From: an uncultured Bacteroidota bacterium
GTDB taxonomy: Bacteria > Bacteroidota > Bacteroidia > Bacteroidales > GCA-2748055
Direction of reading: 5' to 3'
Assembly (NCBI GenBank): GCA_937129385.1
Contig: CAKZNC010000220.1
Location: 96,483-160,482 of the forward strand
DNA: 64,000 nt
In this document: positions 8,873-18,573 of the stretch, one piece after another
Layout: the number at the start of each line of letters is the position of its first letter
Position numbering within the stretch: the stretch's first letter is position 1
The notes under the pieces: generated by a model
Told to the model about the DNA's origin: nothing
Database searches by the model: none
Seen by the model: only the letters and a program-made list of their open reading frames with translations
Translations under genes and position numbers: made by a program

Positions 8873-11800
8873 TTAATTTCTACCCTTCACCTCGGTCCAC
8901 TGTCCGGGAATTACCACCTGCACATCGTTTTTATACATCTCTTCAGCCTGCACAGAGGGCAGGTAAAATTTTCCCCTGTAAGCAGCGTTTAGCCTGATCG
9001 TAAAGGTTTTTGAAGCGTTTCCATTCAGTGAAAAATAGGTCATTACCCTGTCATCCTTTATGTCCTGGTAGGTAAATGACTGATTCGCACTTGATGTTGA
9101 AAAGAGTCTTTCATTGTGTATTTCCCAGCCAGATGGAAAGATTGTTGTCAGCGCCACATTGTTAAAAAATCCCAGGGTGCCCGGATTGTATACCCTGTAG
9201 ACAGCTTTAAAATCAGTTCCCTGTTGAATTTCCCCGGGAGAGAGTTTATTTCCTTCCATATCGGCATAATACAGGTCCACGCGCAGGTTATTATTCACGG
9301 TTTTCTCATTCCCTGGGGCAGGTATTCCGGTATTGATGATCCTTACGAACAGGATGCCGTCAGTTTTATTGGAGAGCTTCAGTGTCCCTTTAGGGTCATC
9401 TCCGGGTTCAAACTGAATCTGTGCAATGGGCATACCGGTTTCTGCAACAGAAGGAGGTTTCCCGTTGAGCGAATATTCGAACCTGATACGTTCGTCTGAG
9501 GTCCTGCCGCCCGTAAATTTCGCGATCGCTATCAGGCTGTAGGCGGTCGTTTGTGTACTCATCCACTGTTGAGAAGACAGCCTCCCGGCTATCTGCTCCA
9601 ACAACAAACCTCCGTTATCCTTCATCCCGATCAGGATCATTGCCTCCAGGATCATTGCCTTGTCACGGGTTGCACTGCCGTAGGTATAGCGTGAATCATA
9701 GTATTCATCCACCTCAACCGGTACCCGGGCAACCAGTTCTGAGGCGGTCTCCTTTTGTCCTGCCAGCGCATATGCAGCAGCAAGTCTCCATTTTGCCCCT
9801 GGGACCAGATCGGTTCTTTCGCGCAACCTGTTCATCGATCCCATTTCCGGTTTGCCGGCAAGTGCCAGAGTGTATAGCCTGTATGCCTGAAGGATCTGCT
9901 CCTGCCGGATCTCATAGACATTGGTTGACCCGGCTATGCTCCACCGGTTCGCTGTTTTTTTCTGGTACCGGGTCCAGTTCCTTAGTAATGATTGCGGAAC
10001 ATCATATCCTTTCTCCCTGGCTTCAAGCAGGAAATGTCCGGCATAGGAGGTCCCCCAGGATGATTCACTGATGGACCCCGGCCAGTAAGAAAAGCCTCCG
10101 CTTGACAATTGGAAGGAGGACAGCCTTCTAATACCTGCTTTCACGTTCGATTCGGTCTTCTTAATCGCCTTCTCATCGAGCTCCACCACGTCGGCCAGGA
10201 ATAATTGCGGAAATACTGCCGAAGTGGTTTGTTCTATACATCCATGGGGATACTTCAAGAGGTATTTGAGTCTTCTACCAAAATCTACGGGGGGGATGTT
10301 TGAAACTTCCAGCAGCAGGTCATTTGTGCCGACCATTCCCACATATTCAAATTCCTCTTCCATGCTATTTCCCGCTTCGAGTGTTGACGTGAGAAAATTG
10401 GTGACTGGCGGATTAGAAGGCCTGACATTCAGTTCAATGTCATATTCTGCCCGGTGCCTTCCTGAAGTCGCTGTAATATGTATTTTCCCAACGCCAGTCT
10501 TCTTTGGTGTTGTAAGCATAAAGTCGACAATCTCGTCGCCGGTTGATGAAAATGTGACCATTTTGCTCTTCTCTTCAGCGATCAGCATCTCATTTGAAGA
10601 TACTTCGATCTTCACATTCCTGATTCCCTCGTCCATCACAAACACATTCACCGGCAAAGCAACTTTTTCTCCGGGTCCCAATACGCGGGGAAGGGTTGCA
10701 AGGAGCATCAGTGGTTGTTTGACCGGGGTGGTCTTCTCCACGTGTCCATAGGCTCCTGTTTCCCTTGTTCCGGCGATTACCATTGTCCGTACCGAGCCAA
10801 TGTAGTTCGGGAGAGAGATCCGGTGCACATCACTCTTGCCCTTGAGAGTAAAGGGCCCCATAAAGCGAACCATTGGAGGAAACCGATTGGCTTCCTTCGC
10901 CTGTTCTCCCGCCTCATTTTCTCCTCCACCTATACTGTAGATGCCATCGATCCTGCCTCCAAAAGCTCCAAGAACATGTTCATACATGTCCCACGTTTTT
11001 ACTCCAAGAGCTTCCTTCGCGTAAAATACCGACCACGGGTCCGGGGTCCTGAATCTTGTAAGGTCCAGCAACCCTTCATCCACCATTGCAATGGTGTAGG
11101 TCATTTCTTTTCCATATTTTTCAGAAACCTCAACCTGTACAGTGGTGTTCGGACGCAGCTCGTCTGGCATTTCGATTTCCGGATACAGCCTTGTGTCCGG
11201 ATCTTCCACTTTCAGCGGAATGACACCGAACATTCTGATCGGGAGGTCGTTTTCGGTATTTTCATGAGGCTGAATCAGGGAGGCATACAGATAGATATTG
11301 GGTGTCATTTCGGGAGTGATCTTCAGGCTATACTTTGTTTCCGATCCACTTGTTGTGATCCACTCCTGCCTGAGCACGCCCGTTCCGTTTTCAAGGCTGA
11401 CCAGTATCCTTCCCTTGTTGGAGGAAGGAATTGTGATCATTGCGGTCTCCCCTACACGGTATGTCTTTTTATCTGCACTAAAAGTCAACACTGATGCTGC
11501 ATCCGGGTCTCCTTTCCTCGCGCGTCCTGCCCACCCGGGCCAATCAACATATACAATTTTCGCCGCACTGTGACCCCCTTTGTCTTTCACAACCACAAGG
11601 TACCTGCCCCAATCGGGATAATCGATCCTGAAACCGAAGGACCCATTGCCGCGCTTTGTGCTGATTGTTGTTGAAAATACGGGAGTCCGGTAATTACTGC
11701 CCATATAAGAAGCCAGGTTTTCATAGGAGGCATCCCACCACCATCGCCATGAAAGCTTGTAGACCTTCACATCCAGCCCGAGCTTTGTGAGCGGCTCACC

Positions 11801-14440
11801 ACCAGGGGAAAGCGTCACAACCTGTACTGTATGGGTGGTGTCGGTCAGCAGCATGTTTCGCTTATCCCCCGGGGGGGTCTTGATTCCAACATAAGTATTA
11901 TAGGGAGAGCATGCCACCGATTTCTGATCGATGCTAAAATCACCGGATTTCTCAAAGAGCTTTGTTGTAAAAACGGCTCTGAGCATTCCCGGCGCATTCC
12001 CCTTGATATCCAGTTGTCTTGAAAAACTGGCACTTCCTGCATCATCAACACGGCCATCCCAGAAAGTGGTTCCATATCCCTGCACCTGGTTAGCGGGATT
12101 GGTAAAGGTAAAGCCTTCATATCCGCTGAACGAGGTCGCAAGGGGTTTAAACACCACTTCGATGACCGCCCGGAGGTTCCTGGCAGTCGCACCTGTAAGC
12201 CACTTGCCGAATAAGTGTGTCGATACTGCACCTTTAGAGGGGTAAATGGTGTCACCATCAAATGTGAGATCGATTTTCAAACGATTGGGCTTGATGGTTT
12301 CCACCTGTATCCCCTTGCTGAAGCTTACTCCTCCCAGGCTTGCGGTTACTGTATACCTTCCTGTTGGTGCATCAGAAGCGGTACAGGTATGGAAGGGATA
12401 CAGACCTGTACTATTCCCGGCTGAGATCTTTTTGCTGACCACTTTTCCACGGGGGTTCTTCAGCTCGAATGTAACCGGATGACCCTGGGGAAGCGGATTC
12501 TGACGATCATCGATCATCAGGTTCATGTAAATCGAATCGCCGGGTCTCCAAACTCCCCGCTCGCCATACATATATCCTTTGATTCCTTTTCTTATCACTG
12601 TACCAGATACGTCGAACATACTATAGGAAAGTGCTCCTCCATCAACCAGCCTCAGGTATCCCTTCTGTCCATTGTGACTGGCCACAACAAGAAAAGGTCT
12701 TGTGTCCAGGTTAAACTCCACCATCCCCAGCCCGTCAGCATTGGCTTCTGCAAGTATTTGTTGCTGGAAATTGTAAACCTTTACATTTGCCCCGGCCGTG
12801 CCTCTCGCCTCCAGGAGGTCTGTTACGGTCACATTCAGTTTCTTTCCTGAACCATATTTAACGATCAGTCCCAGGTTGCTTGCCAGTACATTTCTCGATG
12901 CTGCTCTTCTTTTTCCATAATAAGCTGGCTTACAGGGATCTTCCCTGTCATCCCAGGAATAACCCTCGTAATAATAAGAATCCCAGCTGCTGTAATAACT
13001 TTCGTATGAATCCCAGTAGGACATTTCCTCCTGATCCACACCATCAAAATTTTCATCAGCCTGGAGTTGCTCCTTTTCTTCCAGGTCTCCTTCGCAGGGA
13101 AACATGGACTGACTCTGCCTGAAGTTCAGCTCCACTCGATAAATGGCACCCGGTTCAGTCTTCACTAATTCGGTCAGGTTCAAGGAAAAAGTATTCCATT
13201 GACCATAATTGATCGGCTTGTCAGCCACAAGATCGATGGTTTTTTTCAGGATCAGGCGACCTGCTCTTTTGAGTTCCCTGTTGCCAGACAGATCGTTCAC
13301 CTGTAAGAACTGGGCGATGTTGTCTTCAAAAATCCGGATCACCTTGAGGTCTACAGCCCTTAGGTTCACCGCCTTGAAAGGTAATATTACGTCGTCTGCA
13401 GAGGGGATGATCACACCATTGCCTAATAACTCCACAGCGGGCTTGATCTCTTCGAAGACAATATCCATGCTTGTGCCGGCGGTAAGACCCTTTCCGGCAG
13501 TATTGCGAATACCGGGTTCAACGAAGAGTTCCAGGGATCCGTTCTGTCTCACATTCGGATAGACCTTCACTGTATTTCCTTCAATAATATATTTAAGGTC
13601 GGTATCGTTACTCAGCCTGATCAGACCATCCAGCGACTGGTTTTTCCTCAGGGGGTCTGAGAAGCTCAGGATTACATGTTGCTCAGGATACTGGATCAGT
13701 TTGTGTTCAAGTACCTTAAAATCCCCCAGGGCCGGGACGATGAATTCCCTGACTCCCTGTTGTTCAGAACCTATTGATTCTCCGTCATACCTGATCTCTA
13801 CAGGTATTTCCTCCTCTCCTCTCCTGATGCTGTCGATGGTAAATTCATGCAGCTTTCCTTCAGGACCGTGATTCCATCTCATCTCCAACACCTTTTTCTT
13901 TTGGGTTGCCGACACTGCCTTTTCAACGGCTTCGGGCAGGGCGGCATCTGCTGTATTCACAAAGCCCGACAGGTAGTTGTTTTCCGGCTTGTAATCCTCA
14001 TAGGGACGAAATCCCGCCAGGTCAAGACTCAGGTGCTGCTCAATGGTATGAAATCTGAACTCGAAATTTTTTGATGTTGCTTCCGGAAAGAGCTTTCCCA
14101 GTTTGACTTTCACATCATAGACTGTACCTTGTTTGAGCTTACCGTCGGGTCGGAATTCGATGGTTTGTTGATCCACATAGTAGACCATTCCTGTAGCGGA
14201 GGGGTCAAGCATCATGATTCCCTCCCTGACGGGCGAATTTGGCTGTACTGAATCTTTAAATGGGTTTGTAAATCTTACTTTTACGGAGGATTCCGAAGAT
14301 ATGACCCCACTTGTAAAGGCTGAGATTAGTGGGTTGAATTCCGGGGTGTCAAAATCAGATCCGTTTCCCTGGTTTTTGCATCCAGCGATGAGCATGAATA
14401 CGGCAAGCAGGGAAAAATAAAGAGCACGGTTGAATTTCAT
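8873..14440 (-). CDS. Bacterial alpha-2-macroglobulin lipoprotein with thioester
   Basis: An 1855-residue lipoprotein (lipobox LIAGC, Cys21) of the bacterial alpha-2-macroglobulin family, which traps proteases in the periplasm or at the cell surface. The thioester motif GCIEQ is intact at Cys1401, followed by the alpha/alpha-toroid thioester domain and a receptor-like C-terminal domain. Upstream are many beta-sandwich MG domains and the MG7-like DEGLLDLTRF segment. An Asp/Tyr/Ser-rich insert near residues 455-500 (YWDSYESYYSSWDSYYYEG) is unusual and probably disordered. Bait-region cleavage would let the thioester bond the attacking protease. It lies 60 bp after rnpA and 9 bp before pbpC. Confidence 0.93.
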   Translation of the reverse strand: MKFNRALYFSLLAVFMLIAGCKNQGNGSDFDTPEFNPLISAFTSGVISSESSVKVRFTNPFKDSVQPNSPVREGIMMLDPSATGMVYYVDQQTIEFRPDGKLKQGTVYDVKVKLGKLFPEATSKNFEFRFHTIEQHLSLDLAGFRPYEDYKPENNYLSGFVNTADAALPEAVEKAVSATQKKKVLEMRWNHGPEGKLHEFTIDSIRRGEEEIPVEIRYDGESIGSEQQGVREFIVPALGDFKVLEHKLIQYPEQHVILSFSDPLRKNQSLDGLIRLSNDTDLKYIIEGNTVKVYPNVRQNGSLELFVEPGIRNTAGKGLTAGTSMDIVFEEIKPAVELLGNGVIIPSADDVILPFKAVNLRAVDLKVIRIFEDNIAQFLQVNDLSGNRELKRAGRLILKKTIDLVADKPINYGQWNTFSLNLTELVKTEPGAIYRVELNFRQSQSMFPCEGDLEEKEQLQADENFDGVDQEEMSYWDSYESYYSSWDSYYYEGYSWDDREDPCKPAYYGKRRAASRNVLASNLGLIVKYGSGKKLNVTVTDLLEARGTAGANVKVYNFQQQILAEANADGLGMVEFNLDTRPFLVVASHNGQKGYLRLVDGGALSYSMFDVSGTVIRKGIKGYMYGERGVWRPGDSIYMNLMIDDRQNPLPQGHPVTFELKNPRGKVVSKKISAGNSTGLYPFHTCTASDAPTGRYTVTASLGGVSFSKGIQVETIKPNRLKIDLTFDGDTIYPSKGAVSTHLFGKWLTGATARNLRAVIEVVFKPLATSFSGYEGFTFTNPANQVQGYGTTFWDGRVDDAGSASFSRQLDIKGNAPGMLRAVFTTKLFEKSGDFSIDQKSVACSPYNTYVGIKTPPGDKRNMLLTDTTHTVQVVTLSPGGEPLTKLGLDVKVYKLSWRWWWDASYENLASYMGSNYRTPVFSTTISTKRGNGSFGFRIDYPDWGRYLVVVKDKGGHSAAKIVYVDWPGWAGRARKGDPDAASVLTFSADKKTYRVGETAMITIPSSNKGRILVSLENGTGVLRQEWITTSGSETKYSLKITPEMTPNIYLYASLIQPHENTENDLPIRMFGVIPLKVEDPDTRLYPEIEMPDELRPNTTVQVEVSEKYGKEMTYTIAMVDEGLLDLTRFRTPDPWSVFYAKEALGVKTWDMYEHVLGAFGGRIDGIYSIGGGENEAGEQAKEANRFPPMVRFMGPFTLKGKSDVHRISLPNYIGSVRTMVIAGTRETGAYGHVEKTTPVKQPLMLLATLPRVLGPGEKVALPVNVFVMDEGIRNVKIEVSSNEMLIAEEKSKMVTFSSTGDEIVDFMLTTPKKTGVGKIHITATSGRHRAEYDIELNVRPSNPPVTNFLTSTLEAGNSMEEEFEYVGMVGTNDLLLEVSNIPPVDFGRRLKYLLKYPHGCIEQTTSAVFPQLFLADVVELDEKAIKKTESNVKAGIRRLSSFQLSSGGFSYWPGSISESSWGTSYAGHFLLEAREKGYDVPQSLLRNWTRYQKKTANRWSIAGSTNVYEIRQEQILQAYRLYTLALAGKPEMGSMNRLRERTDLVPGAKWRLAAAYALAGQKETASELVARVPVEVDEYYDSRYTYGSATRDKAMILEAMILIGMKDNGGLLLEQIAGRLSSQQWMSTQTTAYSLIAIAKFTGGRTSDERIRFEYSLNGKPPSVAETGMPIAQIQFEPGDDPKGTLKLSNKTDGILFVRIINTGIPAPGNEKTVNNNLRVDLYYADMEGNKLSPGEIQQGTDFKAVYRVYNPGTLGFFNNVALTTIFPSGWEIHNERLFSTSSANQSFTYQDIKDDRVMTYFSLNGNASKTFTIRLNAAYRGKFYLPSVQAEEMYKNDVQVVIPGQWTEVKGRN

Positions 14441-14500
14441 GATTTGTTGGTTTGAGGGATTTTGTCCCTAAAGGTAATCAAGCTGACAAACAAATTCAAC

Positions 14501-14890
14501 TCATCGGCGCTCAGTTTCCGAAGAGAGTCTTGAAAGCAGAATCCTGACGGAATTCCGTATTGTCCTGAAATCGGCGATTTCGGTTGACTGGTATAGAAAT
14601 AGTATTTCGAGGCCTTCCCCGCGCCTTGCAAGTTTCTTACAAAGCTCCTGGTTTTGCATCCTGTAGGCCTCCCTTGTACGCCTTTTCAAAAGGTTTCTGT
14701 GCACCGCCCTTTTAATGGCCCTCCTGGGCACCGCCACAGTCATCCTCAGGGGCACAGGCTGTGTTTCCCCGGGAGTTCTGTATAACAACCTGAAAGGGGG
14801 AGAGGAAAAACTGCGGCCTGTCCTGAACAGTGCCTCGATGGATTTCCTGCGTTTCAGCCGTTCCTGCTTATTAAAAGTTGCCGGTGTCAT
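14501..14890 (-). CDS. rnpA: Ribonuclease P protein component
   Basis: A 129-residue basic protein that binds RNase P RNA and helps cleave tRNA 5' leaders. It has the start KQERLKRRKSIEALF and the RNR signature region (AIKRAVHRNLLKRRTREAYR). The track ORF begins at 14971, but family members start at the ATG at 14890 (MTPATFNKQERL); the extra 27 residues look non-coding. Unlike the classic rpmH-rnpA-yidD layout, neither rpmH nor yidD is adjacent. Instead it follows hemD (136 bp gap), an arrangement common in Bacteroidota, and precedes the macroglobulin gene. Confidence 0.93.
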   Translation of the reverse strand: MTPATFNKQERLKRRKSIEALFRTGRSFSSPPFRLLYRTPGETQPVPLRMTVAVPRRAIKRAVHRNLLKRRTREAYRMQNQELCKKLARRGEGLEILFLYQSTEIADFRTIRNSVRILLSRLSSETERR

Positions 14891-15026
14891 TGTGCGGGGT
14901 CCCTCAATTACGTTCAAATATGTCGAATGACCTACAAAAATATAACAATGTACCTGATTTGAAGGTAACAAACGACTTTTTGTGCATTGGTAAACACCGC
15001 CAGCCGGAAGCTGTGCCGGGACTTAG

Positions 15027-15785
15027 TTAAGCCTTCCCGTTCTTGTTATGCTGTTCAATGAAAGATTCAAGCGCCATGGTCATTGATGGGGCCTGGGGTG
15101 CCGGCGCCTTGATGTCGAGCCTTAACCCCGCCTCTTTCACCGCCCTGGCAGTCTTGTCTCCAAATGATGCAATCATGGTGTTGTTCTGCTTGAAATCCGG
15201 GAAGTTTTGCATTAAAGACTTGATTCCGGAGGGGCTGTAAAAAACAAGAACGTCATAATTGACATGTGCCAGGTCGGAAAGGTCGCTGCATTCAGTTTTA
15301 TACAGGGTGGTCTTTGTATAGCTGAACTTATTCTTTTCCAGGAGTTTGGGAATCTCTTCCTTGTGTGCTGCAGACAGGGGCACCAGGAATTTTTCGTCTT
15401 TATGCTTCTGCATAACATCCAACAGATCCTCCAGTTTGCCGTTGGCAAAGAAGATCTTACGCTTCCTGTATACAATATATTTTTGCAGGTAATAGGCTGT
15501 GGATTCTGAGATACAGAAATACTTCATCGAATCAGGAATTGTTACCCTGGTCTCTTCAGCAATCCTGAAATAGTGATCAATTGCAGTCTTACTTGTAAAT
15601 ATTACAGCAGTATGATCGGAAAGGTCTACTTTTGACTGCCGGAACTCCTTTGATGTGATTCCTTCCACGTGTATGAAGGGGCGAAAATCGATTTTTAGAT
15701 TGTGTTTTTCGGCAAGATCATAGTAAGGGGATTTCTTATTTTGGGGCTCTGGTTGGGATACCAGAATTTTTTTAATTCTGCTCAT
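15027..15785 (-). CDS. hemD: Uroporphyrinogen-III synthase
   Basis: A 252-residue cytoplasmic enzyme that closes hydroxymethylbilane, with inversion of ring D, to make uroporphyrinogen III for heme and related tetrapyrroles. The family is poorly conserved, but the two-domain pattern is clear: VIFTSKTAIDHYF in the first half and VLVFYSPSGIKSLMQNF plus IASFGDKTARAVKEAG in the second. Context supports it, since Bacteroidota commonly carry DUF4271-hemD-rnpA in this order. It starts 24 bp after the DUF4271 gene. The only other heme gene in the window is hemW. Confidence 0.9.
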   Translation of the reverse strand: MSRIKKILVSQPEPQNKKSPYYDLAEKHNLKIDFRPFIHVEGITSKEFRQSKVDLSDHTAVIFTSKTAIDHYFRIAEETRVTIPDSMKYFCISESTAYYLQKYIVYRKRKIFFANGKLEDLLDVMQKHKDEKFLVPLSAAHKEEIPKLLEKNKFSYTKTTLYKTECSDLSDLAHVNYDVLVFYSPSGIKSLMQNFPDFKQNNTMIASFGDKTARAVKEAGLRLDIKAPAPQAPSMTMALESFIEQHNKNGKA

Positions 15786-15809
15786 TTTCTTCTTCCTTTA
15801 AGTCCAGTA

Positions 15810-16604
15810 TTAAAAATCTACGATGATTGTGAACCACTTGTACAACAATAATATTGGAACTATTTCAAGGGCACAAAGGTATAAAAACAAATACAAATTA
15901 AAAACACGGTTGTTCAGTGAAAAAATCACCCCTCTCAGAAACTTCATCGCTAGCAGGATGATCAAAAACACCAGGGACAGGTATATAATCACATTATTCA
16001 GCGCTCCTTCAGTAAATACAACCAGGAAATTCAAAGGTATCAGTACAATTCCCAGTAACTTATTGTATGTGAAACCCATATACAAATGCTCCCTGAATAG
16101 CTCTACTGTATAAAAGACAAAACCCACGATATATAGCAGGATGAGCCTGGAGATGAAAACAACAAATGTCAGGCCAACATAAAAAAACAATAAATTCCTT
16201 CCCGTAAGTCCGTATGGATGAAAATTATAGTGTTCCGACAACAGCAGGAGATAGAACCCGAAGGAAAGAAAGTAAAAAGCGTACAATGCATTGTCTCTCT
16301 GCCTTTGTAGCTGACTATTGTCATTGAACATGCTGGCCGCCTGGTTATACCTGATCGTTGCTGTAAATGTACTGCTCAGAAGCTTGCCCAGATAGATGCG
16401 CGCGATGATGTAACCGGTGATCAGGGCAACCAGGAAATAGAAATACCATGCAATGGTTGGCGCCTGGATGACAAAACCGGGGTTTCCGGCAAAAAGTCCG
16501 GCGTCTACAGGGTTTTGTCCAACAATGGGTGGAGAAATTCCAATGCTGGTATCAGGCCTGGATGAATCTGCTAAAGAATTGTAAATAAAGACCGTATCAG
16601 TCAT
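15810..16604 (-). CDS. DUF4271 polytopic membrane protein
   Basis: A 264-residue integral membrane protein with about seven hydrophobic segments, starting near residue 50 (WYFYFLVALITGYIIARIYLG) and ending in a C-terminal span. It matches the pattern and usual place of DUF4271, a Bacteroidota-restricted family found just upstream of hemD. Function is unknown. The N-terminal ~45 residues (SLADSSRPDTSIGISP) are polar and lack a cleavable signal. A consensus -7 element (TATCTTTG) 31 bp upstream should drive this gene and the hemD-rnpA run that follows. Confidence 0.82.
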   Translation of the reverse strand: MTDTVFIYNSLADSSRPDTSIGISPPIVGQNPVDAGLFAGNPGFVIQAPTIAWYFYFLVALITGYIIARIYLGKLLSSTFTATIRYNQAASMFNDNSQLQRQRDNALYAFYFLSFGFYLLLLSEHYNFHPYGLTGRNLLFFYVGLTFVVFISRLILLYIVGFVFYTVELFREHLYMGFTYNKLLGIVLIPLNFLVVFTEGALNNVIIYLSLVFLIILLAMKFLRGVIFSLNNRVFNLYLFLYLCALEIVPILLLYKWFTIIVDF

Positions 16605-16635
16605 ACTGTGTATTCTTCTTCCCTGGATTTTGTGG

Positions 16636-16643
16636 CAAAGATA
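16636..16643 (-). promoter_or_regulatory. Promoter -7 element TATCTTTG for DUF4271-hemD
   Basis: On the minus strand this reads TATCTTTG, a perfect match to the Bacteroidota sigma-ABfr -7 consensus TAnnTTTG. It lies 31 bp before the DUF4271 ATG. No good TTTG -33 box is seen at the expected spacing, so strength is uncertain. Confidence 0.5.
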
Positions 16644-16757
16644 TACAGAATATAGACCGCTTGTATACCCGGCGAGAGCGGGATTGAAATATTTGCTAAA
16701 AAAGTTAATCCGGTGAGGGTCTGGCTTCCACGGGAATGGATTGTCAGGGATTTAAGA

Positions 16758-16765
16758 TATATTTG
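16758..16765 (+). promoter_or_regulatory. Promoter -7 element TATATTTG upstream of S41 protease
   Basis: TATATTTG matches TAnnTTTG exactly, and lies 104 bp before the S41 protease ATG in the divergent gap with the DUF4271 gene. It implies a leader of about 95-100 nt. No clear -33 partner is visible. Confidence 0.4.
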
Positions 16766-16869
16766 TAGCTTCCGGACCACAAAGAGTTCTGGACCGGGCT
16801 TTACCACTTCGGCTCGAATCCGCCTGGCCTCATTTTTGTGGTACCTGATAGTGAAAAAATCAGAAACAG

Positions 16870-18573
16870 ATGATCATGGGAAAGATAAGAAATCGGGTTA
16901 TTGTGTTGGGGATCTTTATATTGATCACGGGGGTGGGTTTCTCCCTAATCAGGAATAAAGACCTTGAGATTGTAAAAAACCTGGATATCTATTGCACATT
17001 GTTCAGGGAGCTGAACATGTTCTATGTTGACGAAACTTTGCCGGAGGAACTGGTCACCACAAGCATCAACTCCATGTTGAAATCGCTTGATCCCTACACA
17101 ACTTACATCCCGGAGAAGGAGATGGATAATTTCAATTTTCAGACCACCGGGGAGTATGGTGGGATTGGAAGCCTGATCAGAAAGGATGGGGACAACACAA
17201 TCATTGCCGATCCCTACGAGGGTTTCCCAGCCGTAGAGGCTGGTCTTCGTCACGGGGATATCCTCATGGAGATCTCTGGCAATGATGTACAGGGGCTTGA
17301 CATTTCGGCAATCAGCGAATTATTGAAGGGAAAGCCGGGAACAGGTCTGACCATAAGATATAAGCGTCCATATACTGATACTATTAACGAGGTCAATCTT
17401 GTCCGGGAGAAGATCGTAATCAAAAACGTACCCTATTACGGGATGCTGGATAAACACACCGGATATATCCGGTTGAGAAATTTCACGACTGATGCTTCAC
17501 GGGAGGTCCGTTCGGCTTATCGTGCATTAAAGAAGAACGATGGATTCGAAAGGCTGGTTCTGGATCTCAGGGGAAATCCAGGCGGATTAATGATCGAGGC
17601 AGTACGTGTTTCGAATGTATTTATCGAAAAAGGTGAACTGATTGTCAGCACGCGTGGTAAAGTCGAAAGGTGGGACAATGAATACAAAACGACAGAACAG
17701 GCGTTGGACACAGAGATACCCCTGGTTGTGCTTGTGAATCGCGGCTCTGCTTCTGCGGCTGAGATCGTTGCAGGAGCGATGCAGGATCTGGACAGGGCTG
17801 TTGTAATCGGACAACGGACATTTGGTAAAGGATTGGTGCAGACCACTCGACCACTTAAATACAATGCGCAGCTGAAAGTCACAACGGCTAAATATTATAT
17901 CCCATCGGGAAGGTGCATACAGGCACTGGACTACTCCAACAGGAACGAGGACGGTAGCGTTGGCACCATTCCGGATTCACTTATCACTGAATATGCCACA
18001 CAAAATGGCCGTCCGGTATATGATGGTGGAGGCGTCAGTCCTGACATTGAGGTGGTCCCTGAAACATTGAGTCAGATCACATTGCGTCTCTTTACTGAAA
18101 ATGTCTATTTTGACTATGCAACGAAGTTCCGGACTGAACATCCCGGGATTCCGGATCCGGTCAAATTCGATCTCAATGATCAACAGTACGGGCTATTCAG
18201 GGATTTTGTGGTGGAAAAGAAGTTTGAATATGAAACTGCAAGTGAGCAAGCCTACGACAAACTGGTAAAAACCGCAAAACGGGAAAAGTATTTTGACCTT
18301 GCCAGTGCTGAGTTCGAGGCGCTTGAAAAAAAGCTATCACATAATAACATGCAGGACATGGCTACCTTCAGGGAAGAGATAGAGGAAATCCTTGAAGAGG
18401 AGATCGTAGGTCGCTATTACTACCATGCAGGACAGATCAGGCACCAGATCAACCAGGATCAGCAGGTTGATAAAGCCCTGGAGATAATCTCTGATCCGGT
18501 CAAGATGCAAGAGATCCTGGAGGGTAAAGCGGGTGCTCTTGCCATTAACGACCCTGAAGGTACTACACCTTAA
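16870..18573 (+). CDS. S41 family C-terminal processing peptidase
   Basis: A 567-residue serine protease of the CtpA/Prc-like S41A group, anchored by an N-terminal helix (VIVLGIFILITGVGFSLI) and acting in the periplasm. It has an N-terminal helical region, a PDZ domain (about 85-165), and the catalytic core with Ser in NRGSASAAEIVAGAM and Lys in TFGKGLVQ, the Ser-Lys dyad. The C-terminal ~150 residues are charged and helical, as in Bacteroidota homologues. It cleaves C-terminal tails of periplasmic proteins; the substrate here is unknown. A second ATG lies six bases inside. The stop overlaps the convergent polA stop by 3 bp. Confidence 0.93.
   Translation: MIMGKIRNRVIVLGIFILITGVGFSLIRNKDLEIVKNLDIYCTLFRELNMFYVDETLPEELVTTSINSMLKSLDPYTTYIPEKEMDNFNFQTTGEYGGIGSLIRKDGDNTIIADPYEGFPAVEAGLRHGDILMEISGNDVQGLDISAISELLKGKPGTGLTIRYKRPYTDTINEVNLVREKIVIKNVPYYGMLDKHTGYIRLRNFTTDASREVRSAYRALKKNDGFERLVLDLRGNPGGLMIEAVRVSNVFIEKGELIVSTRGKVERWDNEYKTTEQALDTEIPLVVLVNRGSASAAEIVAGAMQDLDRAVVIGQRTFGKGLVQTTRPLKYNAQLKVTTAKYYIPSGRCIQALDYSNRNEDGSVGTIPDSLITEYATQNGRPVYDGGGVSPDIEVVPETLSQITLRLFTENVYFDYATKFRTEHPGIPDPVKFDLNDQQYGLFRDFVVEKKFEYETASEQAYDKLVKTAKREKYFDLASAEFEALEKKLSHNNMQDMATFREEIEEILEEEIVGRYYYHAGQIRHQINQDQQVDKALEIISDPVKMQEILEGKAGALAINDPEGTTP

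Noticed and set aside
14437-14631. 64-residue minus-strand ORF after rnpA as a possible yidD
   Set aside because: It lacks the YidD cysteine and proline motifs and overlaps the rnpA 3' end in another frame.
16776-16835. tRNA-like 3' segment (GGCTCGAATCC)
   Set aside because: The T-arm stem does not pair and no acceptor or anticodon arm can be drawn.
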